NCBI GenBank assembly: GCA_903813345.2
Contig: CAIIXF020000008.1
Coordinates: 2,673,341-2,737,340, forward strand
DNA length: 64,000 nt
Reading direction: 5' to 3'
Source: Owenia fusiformis
Lineage: Eukaryota; Annelida; Polychaeta; Sabellida; Oweniidae
The notes under the pieces are model-generated. The model searched no databases. It had not been told where the DNA came from and saw nothing but the letters and a program-made list of their open reading frames with translations. A program made the position numbers and the translations under genes. This document shows positions 55,020 through 64,000 of the stretch, in pieces; position 1 is the first letter of the stretch; each line of letters starts with the position of its first letter.

Positions 55020-55408
55020 AATTAAATTTTATAGGCTTATGCCTAATAGGAGAGAAGGACTTTTCAATATGGCCATGCACTCAATTCAAAAAAGGCTGCC
55101 ATTTTTCATAAAAATCTTATCTTTTAGAACTCAGTACTAGAACTCTATACTTTTGTATGCTGATGCCTAGGGACAAAGTTTTGATTTGAAAATAAATTTT
55201 CAAGATGGCTACTGAATTTCAAAATTGCCACCATTTTTCGAAAAAACATAATCTTTGATAACTCAAATACCAGTGGGTGAATTTGATTCTATATGCTAAT
55301 ACCTAGTGACAAAGGATCTCTGTTCAATGAAAAAATTTAGGATGGCTATTTATAAAAACATGCTTTTTTCATTGGGATTTGCTACTCTGTGGAGTTGCAG
55401 TTTTCTAG
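55020..55408 (+). mobile_element. Helentron-like fragment
   Basis: About two and a half ~145-bp units end in CATTGGGATTTGCTACTCTG, the GGAGT hairpin half and TTTTCTAG at 55408. The 5' end is missing. Confidence 0.65.
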
Positions 55409-56949
55409 TCGATGCATAGTGGAAACTTGTGGTGAAGAAAACTTAAAACCTCTATAGTAAGCTAACATAAATTCTAATTGTCAGATATGCAGATCAATAT
55501 GGCTATGTATTTCCCTCTTTCTCCATTGTGTTGACTATGCCACTTTTTATTTTAAATATGAACATTTTACAATTTGTTTACAGACTAGATGCTCTTTAAA
55601 GTAATAATTTGAAAGATGTTTTACCTGTTATTTCTGTCATCAGTTATTCAACTATTCCTTCCAGGTTAACCTACATCTTTGTATCCCAACTTACAAAACT
55701 GTAATAACTGAAGAGTACCTGGAAATTTAAAATTTCTGTCTAGAAGCATATCATATTACCATATGATTTGATGCAGCAGAACATCAGCTGCTATTTCTAT
55801 AGCTGTTTTATTGTAGTGGTTTTCTATATGGCAACGTAATAGCAGTGTAAGATATCTTATGCATTCCTCTCTGTGTACTACAGACCAAATATTAATCAAT
55901 CAAGGTACTACTTTACCAGGTTCAATAAAAGAGACATTGCAGAAACCGCAACTGATGCCATGCATTAAATAAAACATTAACCCAAGCTCAAGTTTAACAG
56001 CAAACATAGAAAACATGCTCAATCGAAAAGTTTCTCACCCATTGAATTTACATAATATACTAGATCAAGCCATAATTGTTCAAGTAAACACTTAGGATCT
56101 GATATGACAATATGATGGGCGTATGAATTGTAATTTTTATTGGAGTATCAGTATCAGCCAATAAACTTAAACTCCAATAAATAATATAATTGAATTGAAA
56201 CATATCTTTGAAACAAGAATTGATTTTGTTGTATTCCAAAACTGGTATCATTTGTTATGGTACTTTGATAATTGATTATCAGTGTATGAGCAAGTTATAG
56301 CTTGTTAATTTCATGGCATTCATAATTTTCTCTTTTTGTAGCACTCTCGGGTGCTTTAATGTGATAGGTTTACTTGACAAACTTTGTATATTTGCCTATA
56401 ATAATTAATATAGATCAATATATATAAAAAATGAACATAATGTGCAAAATAAAGTTTTTGGGCTTTACTGGAATATGAGTATAAGAATATCTAAGCACAA
56501 GTGCCAAAGGGAAATGACCAAAAAATGTAAAGAAACCTCACAAGAAAAGCAAACTCAAAGTATAACACAACATTATTGCTTTAAAAAAAACATGTTAATT
56601 TTTAAAACTATTGAAAATGGCTGATATTTTATACATGTCATTTATGGTTTTTTTTTCGTTTTTTTACAAAACACGAAATGTAATTAATAGAGCAATTTTG
56701 TTCATACCCTGATATATTTTAAAACTAATACAAATCTGTTACTTATTATCATGACACTAATTTTTCCGTTCAACAAACATATATTAATTACATCAAATCA
56801 GTTGTGATAATCTACACAATTGTTTTCTGAAGATTACACCTAGATAAGTACATGTGTCATGTTGAGCCAAATCTTTTACTGATCCAAACTTCTAGATTAT
56901 CAATGATATAAAATGGGGTTGATGAAACTTGAAATCAGTTCTTAGCAAC
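55409..56949. other. Mostly featureless, with a short dispersed-repeat match
   Basis: Positions 56485-56560 (AAGCACAAGTGCCAAAGGGAAATG and following) match part of the dispersed repeat at 16330. Otherwise nothing recognised. Confidence 0.4.
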
Positions 56950-57284
56950 ATATCTGTACACATCATTTCAATAATTACATCAACTAGACATCATCAGACA
57001 CCAGCATCAGTAGCTAAAATCAACAAAGAGAGAATGCTCCTTTCCCTCAGCCAATGGAGGGAGATGGGAGACCTTCATACATCTTGCAAGATGTTACAAC
57101 AAGGTCTAGCAACCAAGTATGGAGTCGGCATTGGTACAATCAATCAATGTCCATATATTTGCAAATATGCTTATTCGGCAAGTTTGAGTTTGCTGAAAGT
57201 GCAGCCCCTCTCTATAGGGAAAACCTCTGAACAAGGAAACTTTCCTCCAGTCCCAAGAGCATTCCCTGTTCGCAGGTTTTACTG
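56950..57284 (+). pseudogene. Tigger/pogo-type transposase N-terminal remnant
   Basis: The frame contains LATKYGVGIGTINQC, which resembles the helix-turn-helix of pogo/CENPB-type transposases. The segment ends with GCAGGTTTTACTG and TA, the right terminus of this transposon class. The left end was not found and the rest of the transposase is absent. Confidence 0.45.
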
Positions 57285-57297
57285 TATATGATGACTT

Positions 57298-57535
57298 ATA
57301 AGCATGTCACATTGTTTTAGGACACTTTGAAAATGGCCGCCATTTTTATGTGTGTTATTTTACATTTTCCACTATAACTCAAAAAGTAATTGAGCGATTT
57401 TGTTCATACTTTATATGTGAATACTATAAGCATGGCACACTGTCTAATGACACTTTGGGTAGTAGGCGGCCATTTTAAAAAATGGCTATCATTTTTATTA
57501 CATTTTCCACTATAACTCAAAAAGTAATAGAAAAA
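57298..57535. repeat. ~145-bp repeat dimer
   Basis: Two copies of a unit with ATTTTCCACTATAACTCAAA, TTTTGTTCATACTTTATATG and GACACTTTG, followed by an A run. It is a diverged relative of the Helentron core repeat. Confidence 0.55.
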
Positions 57536-59090
57536 AAAAATTAGAGTACACTTGTACAAAATACGTATTTTACAATTGTACACTATAAATGACTATTAAA
57601 AGCTAAAAATAATTGACCATTTGGTGTCAAATTTATGTCTATTAAGTGTTAAAACAGAATACAATAGTTCATGAATACAAAATATCGTTTAAAATTGTAC
57701 CTGTGGATTTCAAACCTTTGTATTGGCTCTAGATATGGTATATTTCATCCCATTTCTGAGATTTATGTAAAATAACATTCACTTGACTTTTGTAATCTGT
57801 TTCACTCTACTTTCTTTGAAAAACTGGTAATATATTACCACTTGTGTGGAAGTTTTATGATCAGTAGATTGTAATTGTTAGTAATGGGGTTACAATGACA
57901 GTAGTGCATAATATACAAGCAAGAGTAATTGAAACATTCAATAAGGATGCACTATGGTTAGAATGTTTATATATGAATGTTGATTGTTGTGATTCATGAA
58001 TCGCATTTGGCTGTTGTGTCGTCAATTTATAGGGTTTCCTGGTTTTTGCTTTTTAAAACTTCAAATGGTCCATTTTTGATCAGACATCTGAAATCCCTTT
58101 TCAGATGTTGTTTTTGAACATAGGGGTCATGATGATATGTGTATTGAAAATATTGATCAAACCATTTTGCACTTTCAACCCATGTTTGGCACTTTAACAT
58201 AGTAGAAATATAAACTTTACAGTGTGTCACATGTCACATTAATCTTCTGGTTTTCCCATATACCATTGCCAGTTTGTTTAGATCATGTGACCTTTTTCTC
58301 TTAAACCAGATTTGGAAGAATTTACACATTTTTTGCACTTTGAATATCAGATAACTGTTTATAGATCATTTGGTAAAGTGAATTATCACGAATACTCTAA
58401 AAGCAAAACCAGACTGTGTATGTGTAACCATTTTCAACTAATCTATACAGTTGGGGTCTGACCTAGAAGCCTTGCCATGTAAATTAGCTAATGCAATTGG
58501 AATACAAATTTACAATGACACCAATAAACCATAATACCAATCAATGAGATGCATAGAACGCAAGCCATTTCCAATGAATGGCCAGAACCAATTCAATGGA
58601 ATGTGAATCGTTAGTCTGATTGGGACCTTATACTTACTTCAAAAGTATTAAGAATATACACATATTTAGGAGAGCTTATACATGTATTATTATTACCTTC
58701 AGATATTTTTCTCCCCCTTCAGACAGGATTAACAACTATTTTCTTTGACTCAGTTGTACAAAACGGTCATGAAGAGGGAGAAAAAGACCTTAAACGAACC
58801 AAATTTATTGATTTTCATATTAAAATTCCTCAAAACATTAAGCTTAATTGACTTAACTGAAATCCCCTTCCACACCATATTTTTTCCCACAAAGATTTTG
58901 AGATAATTATAAAGATCACACATTTATAAGAAGCAATTTGAGGCTTAATATATAGATCTTTTTCAAATAAACGCGACACTTGTGGCAAAAAACTCTGGTA
59001 TTATCTGATATTGCACTTAATATCTTAAGATGTTTTAGTGTTATTCAAATGTAAAATATAATAACTCAATAGAGATATGTTTTATTGACT
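57536..59090. other. Non-coding, no recognised feature
   Basis: AT-rich; short minus-strand frames have no recognisable similarity. Confidence 0.4.
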
Positions 59091-59274
59091 CTTTAGATGT
59101 CATATCATGACATATTAGTCACTAAGGTAGAGCATTTCTTCCCATTGTCGAGTTGAAGAACTGGTATCTTTATCCTGGCTAGACCCATAGACAATTCTAG
59201 CCAGCGCCAGACTTTTATCGAGTTAGCAGCACTCTAGTAATCACCGGTATAGGTCAGCAGTCATAGGTCAAAGA

Positions 59275-59390
59275 CAAATCACAAGAAGTGCTGTGACCTG
59301 GGTTTGAACCCAAGACCTCTACTTTTCAGCTTGAAGCCAGACTTCCTGCTTTTCAGACCAATGCCTTAACCACTAGGCCAACCCGGCGAA
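59275..59390 (-). repeat. tRNA-derived SINE
   Basis: On the minus strand the A box is TGGCCTAGTGGTTAAGG and the B box GGTTCAAACCC, with normal spacing, preceded by CGCCGGGT. The acceptor stem is not closed. The body probably extends left to about 59100. It is inserted next to Helentron core repeats. Confidence 0.65.
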
Positions 59391-60794
59391 CGAGTAGACA
59401 GATTTGGTTCCAATTTTATCTGCTGATGCCTAGGGACAAAGGAGTTTTTATTGAAGAATACATTTTTAAGTTGCTCTGTTTGAGAAATAATTTTTAAGAT
59501 GGTAGCAGAATTTCAAAATGGTCACTGTAAAAAGCCGGCAAAAATGTAATATTTGAAAATGGTGTCTGAATTTCAAAATGGCCGCCTTATTTCCAAAAAA
59601 GCGTAATCTTTGATAACTGAAATACCAGTAAACGGATTTGGTTCAAATTTTATAGGCTAATGCCTAGGGACACAGTAGCCCTGTTTGAGTTAAACAATTT
59701 TCAAGATGGTGGCTGAATTACAAAATGGTTGCCATTTTCGGCTCACACAGTGAGCCTATGGGATTGACCATGTGACTGTCCATCCGTTGGTCCGTCCGTC
59801 CATTGAAACGCCCATCTGTTGGTCCGTCCGTCCATCAACATTCAGATTGAGTCATATCCACATTCATTTATGCATATCCATAATGCCTATTTGACCTATC
59901 ATCGCCATTTCCCAAGTTCGCCCAGTTTCCGAGAAATTGCTGATTTTGACGTCAAAAAGTCAAATTTTCTGTAAATACTAGACATTCTGTTCAAGTAGAA
60001 CTTTCAAATAACTTGTAGTAGTCGCTGTATATGCAACTTATGTCCTCTGAAGATTTCAAAGCTCTTGGAATTACAGTTTTTGGTGTTTACTGTATAAAAT
60101 TTGAGAAAAAGTAGGACGTCTTTTTCAGGAAACTTTCTCATGTATAAAGTCAATGGCAGGTTTTGTGATTGGCAAGTTTCTCAAAGTTTGCCTTATACTT
60201 GATCATTTCTTGCAATTTTGACCGTTTTTGAGATATTTGAAGTAAAAGAAACAGCAAAAATAAGTTATTTTTCAACTTGTTTCAATTTGACCACTTTTTT
60301 TTGAAAATCATCTACAAGTTGCCAGGAGTTCAAATCTGACATTAATTTTAGGGTTTGACCTTTACTTGACCTTCAGTGACCTTCGAAAGTTCCAAAAGTT
60401 GATTTTTCAAATTCATTTTTGGATGTAAATTTTGGTCAGCTTAATCACAAAATACCTTACTGAGCTCTGAATAAGTAAAATTTTCAAGGTCAAAGGTCAT
60501 GAAACTAGGTCACGCAACTGTGCTATCTAAGTTTCTCAAAGTTCGAGACTACAAATCCAAATCAATATTTTTGTTTGAAAGTCAGGTTATACATTCCTCT
60601 GAAGGTTCCAAACTGTGTGAGCACAGGACCGTCTGTCCTTTATTGTAAAAAACCTTATACCAGTGAATGGATTTGGTTCAAATTTTATATGCTGATATTC
60701 TCTGTTCAAGATGATAATTTCAAGATGGCCACTAATTATCAAAATGTGTTTTGTTCGGTCGGATTTGCTACTCTGTGGAGTTGCTGTTTTTCTA
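59391..60794 (+). mobile_element. Helentron-like element interrupted by another element
   Basis: Core repeats at 59391-59740 continue at 60655 (AATGGATTTGGTTCAAATTT) and end with GTTCGGTCGGAT, the hairpin ACTCTGTGGAGT and TTTTTCTA near 60794. The middle is a separate insertion. Confidence 0.65.
59741..60622. mobile_element. Nested element with GCTCACACAGT inverted ends
   Basis: GCTCACACAGT at 59741-59751 has its perfect inverse ACTGTGTGAGC at 60612-60622. Next to the left end is a GTCCGTCCGTCC-rich stretch as in the Helentron-like elements. No long ORF. A related end (GCTCACATGGTGTGAGC) stands at 42607. Confidence 0.55.
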
Positions 60795-61052
60795 TTAATT
60801 ATATATTTTTTTATTTATTATTTATTCTGCAGCATGTATTGTTATGGTCTTCAGTATGAATGGAATGTCCCAAGGTTTTTTGGTCTTGGATTGTGATAAA
60901 TGTCCCTGAATAGAGATGGAGGGATGTAAATCATTTTTTCTTTACATGTTAGATCATATTTTCGGATATTTCGAGTTTTATTATTAATGTCTGTATTGAT
61001 ATTAATTTTCTTGCTTTGTTTTGGTATTTTCCCATTGACATACTTGTACATA

Positions 61053-62813
61053 CAGGGTGGTCCAAAAAAAGTGAACCCCTGCAACAGGCTACAATTTTCT
61101 TAATACATGCATGAATTGGCTCATATTATCACATGTTGTAGAGAAAGGTCTAAAATTTTGGTTGATGCCATAATTTATTGTCAGTCTTAAATTTTGAAAA
61201 AATTACAAGCGTTTAACAAACATGCCTGGAAATTAGACATTGTACAAAATTTTACAAATGTGATTCACAGAAATTGTTGAAACACATTGGATAATCTTAA
61301 ACAGCTTTCAGGTAGAGATACAAGTTTAAAACCCTACCATATGACTAAAGGGACTCTATTCAAGCAGAAAACACATTTCACACTTTCATTGATCATTTTG
61401 AAGCATTTTTAACTGTTCAACAGTTCAGGGGTATGTTACCTACACCAACAGTTAGAGGGGGCCTCTTATGGAAGGAAGTTGCCCCCTGTGACCAGGAATC
61501 TGATAACCCCTTCATCAAATATCTTTAAAAAATCAAAAGAAAATCCAATATTCAATGTTTTGAGCCATATATCATTAGAATTGGTCCATGATTTATGAAG
61601 ATATTGACATTTCAAGATCATATAGGGGTATGTTCATGATTTCACTGAAAATGCTTTCGTGTTTGGAAGCTTAGCACATCTCTTTGGATCACAATAACTT
61701 TGCAACTAACAAATGTAGGATGCTAGTTTTAAGCCATAATGTGCAAGATTTAAAATTGAACAAAGTCAGAAAATATTAGTTTTTTAAGACCGCAGCTTAA
61801 AAAATTCTTGAAGAATCGGGGATATTGAAAATCACAATTTGTCCATTTTCAGTAATGTTTGGTTAGGGCTTATAATTTTTGCAAAGGACAAGGTGCAATT
61901 ATTGGCAAATATCCCTATGGTCAAAATGAATCATTCGTAGGTGTAACATGAAGAATAAAATGTCATATAATACTTTGGAAAATATTAAAGTGCTCGGACA
62001 CACATAAGCTGAGATAGGGATCATTTCGTTCAGTAAGGTTGTATTGACTTACATGGGGCTGTGCACCATTGACTTAACATGAGGATATCAGCAGATCCCA
62101 ATAGAGGCCATTGGTTTCAATTGATTATCACAGAAATACCAAAAATACACTTTGACCTGAATCGATTGCAAACTTAATAATTTCACAATACGACACAAAT
62201 GGTTTATCTCATCAAATGTGCAAATATGAAGTTTGCAATCGATTCAGGTCATACTTAAAATTAAAAGATTGTACATTTTTTCATCATTTTTTTCCCTACA
62301 AAATGGCTATAGAAAAATGCTCCAAAAACAACTTTTACACTTATCAAATATCATACAAGTTTGTAAAGCCAAAGATTATACTATTATATTTCATTATGTA
62401 GTAACATATTTGGATAAGATGCAGGGATGCGTAGGATGTAAATGGATTTTGACAGACACAAAAATACTTCCTGGTTTGGAATCTATGCCTCTACACTTCA
62501 TGATTGAATTATGACCCTAATAAGTGGCATATACATCAATACAGTGCTGAATATAGGTCAACAAGATACTAGTGTGCATATAAATGTAATAATTGAAGCA
62601 GAATACTCATTTTGAAAAATCAGATGAATTATTTTTTTCCCATGGGGAGATCCCAATGGCGGGTGTATAAGGTCCTTTCAAGACTAAGAAAAATGTATGG
62701 TACCAACATAAATTTTAGACCTTCCTCTACAACATGTGAAAATAAAAAATAATTCCTGCAAGTAATAAGGGAAATATGGCCAGTTGCAGTTGCACTTTTT
62801 TTGGACCACCCTG
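61053..62813. mobile_element. mariner-type element, 1.76 kb, no transposase visible
   Basis: The ends CAGGGTGGTCCAAAAAAAGTG and its inverse (CACTTTTTTTGGACCACCCTG) are flanked by TA (61051-61052, 62814-62815). The interior contains an inverted pair GACCTGAATCGATTGCAAAC (62153) / GTTTGCAATCGATTCAGGTC (62231). Only short ORFs are present and none shows a DDE/D transposase. Confidence 0.75.
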
Positions 62814-62815
62814 TA

Positions 62816-64000
62816 CATATTTATTTGTATAAATGAATACAAAATTTGTATAAATGAGTACAAAATGAAGTGTTTTGTTAGGCATAACCTATGTAAATCC
62901 ATAAGTAGTAATCTGTCACTTGTGATGACAATCTTAATGGGTGTGATCAGAAATCCTATTTAGATTCCATAGTGTCTGAGCCTTTAAATATGTCAATTAA
63001 CATTTTTCAAAGTCTTGAAATAAATATTTTTCCAGACCAATCTTTATTAATTCAACATTGCTTATCCATTTCTCATAAAGTATTGCAATGCAGGAAGTCA
63101 ATCATACATTGGTGAGACATCTGTGTCATCTTAACCTTTGAACATCAGCAATAATTCTCTTTTTTCCAGGAAAAGGCTTGTTTAATGAATTGCATAAAAG
63201 TAATTTATTATACAAGGATGATTAACCGATCAGAGGTCGCGCTAGCTGCGTTTTTTGCGTATTTTACGCTGATTTCTGGGAGAGGACGCAGAAAAATAAG
63301 CCCCCTGCGTTTCCTGGGACGCAAACTCAATTATGATATTTAAAATCAAAAGTTTATCGTGTTGCATCGATGAATTATTTGGCAAAATATACGTCGACAG
63401 TAAACTTACTTCCTGGTTTCAACCGGCCATTTTATAATTTCCGGAAATAGTCGAGTCTGATCGTTAACTTCCGGAAATTTAGGCCAGACAGTTTGCATGT
63501 CGATTTGAATATATCCATACGCCAAAAATATAAATCCATTACAAAACCTACGATTACTGCCGAGTGGCGCCAAAGTAGACTTTAAACGTAACCCAATATG
63601 CGATTATTTGGTATTGAATTGAATAAGAAGAATGCAACACTCATTTTAATTAGGAAAATAGCCATGTATCAAACATAGTTATCCTCGTGGACATTGTTTA
63701 TTACGCGGGTCTGTGAAAGTGAATGTTAGCAAACGCGAGTTATAATAAATGATTGGTGGTATCTCGTTAAGTAACTTTACTTCCTATTATTTGATATAGA
63801 ATACACAAACGTCTAAACAAACAGATATGTTATGATAATCAACAAAATAAAGGATAAAAACTACATGAATTGTCACGTGAGTGCTAAGTAGTGAGGAATA
63901 TTCAAATTTGTGTTTGATTACATCTTGGACCTAAAAGAACATGAAAACTACGAACGCAATAAACAAAAATGAAAATGAGTCCAAAGCCATAAATTTGTTT
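62816..64000. other. Non-coding, no recognised feature
   Basis: Ordinary AT-rich DNA up to ~63180, then a GC-richer stretch near 63235-63320 with repeated TGCGT words. No exon or RNA gene was recognised. Confidence 0.35.

Noticed and set aside
59275-59390. tRNA gene with long variable arm
   Set aside because: A and B boxes are good but acceptor and anticodon stems do not close.
63235-63320. GC-richer stretch with TGCGT words as a possible exon or promoter
   Set aside because: No frame with recognisable similarity and no clear splice borders.

Overview
The window is eukaryotic: GT-AG introns of a few hundred bases, AATAAA polyadenylation signals, AT-rich intergenic DNA, a metazoan kinetochore gene (KNTC1/ROD) and a peptide-type GPCR. 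The mix of repeats (Helentron-like elements with internal ~145-bp tandem repeats, tRNA-derived SINEs, mariner, Tigger/pogo, piggyBac-type and CAC-ended foldback elements) suggests a marine lophotrochozoan, most likely a mollusc such as a bivalve. The species cannot be named from the sequence.

Left part (1-26.4 kb): a tandem array of about 4.66-kb units. Each unit carries one intronless minus-strand gene of 228-233 codons, of a family I do not recognise (copies at 488, 5146, 14127, 19926 and 24597). Upstream of each gene lie conserved paralogous blocks with CACCTG E-boxes and forkhead-like sites, then repeat-derived DNA. Single units were later disrupted by mobile elements whose empty sites can be read in the sister units: a 672-bp TTAA (piggyBac-type) element, a full-length LINE with a 46-nt poly(A), a 1.86-kb element with a 9-bp target duplication, and a Helentron-like element.

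Middle part (26.7-42.3 kb, possibly to ~53 kb): the first half of KNTC1, plus strand, assembled here as 27 exons with consistent phases (1116 codons). It encodes the N-terminal beta-propeller and the start of the alpha-solenoid of the Rod subunit of the Rod-Zwilch-ZW10 complex. Later exons are only tentatively seen at 45.3, 49.0 and 53.2 kb; the 3' half lies beyond the window or was not recognised. One intron contains five tandem copies of a splice acceptor plus exon start, of which only the last gives an open frame. Another intron contains a 3.3-kb long-inverted-repeat element.

Right part (45.7-64 kb): an intronless-coding GPCR on the minus strand, related to galanin/allatostatin-A receptors and lacking two near-invariant class A residues, with an 849-bp palindrome just 5' of it. 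If the tentative exons are right, it is nested antisense inside KNTC1. The remainder is introns or intergenic DNA with a 36-bp tandem array, SINEs, Helentron fragments and a 1.76-kb mariner-type element without a visible transposase.
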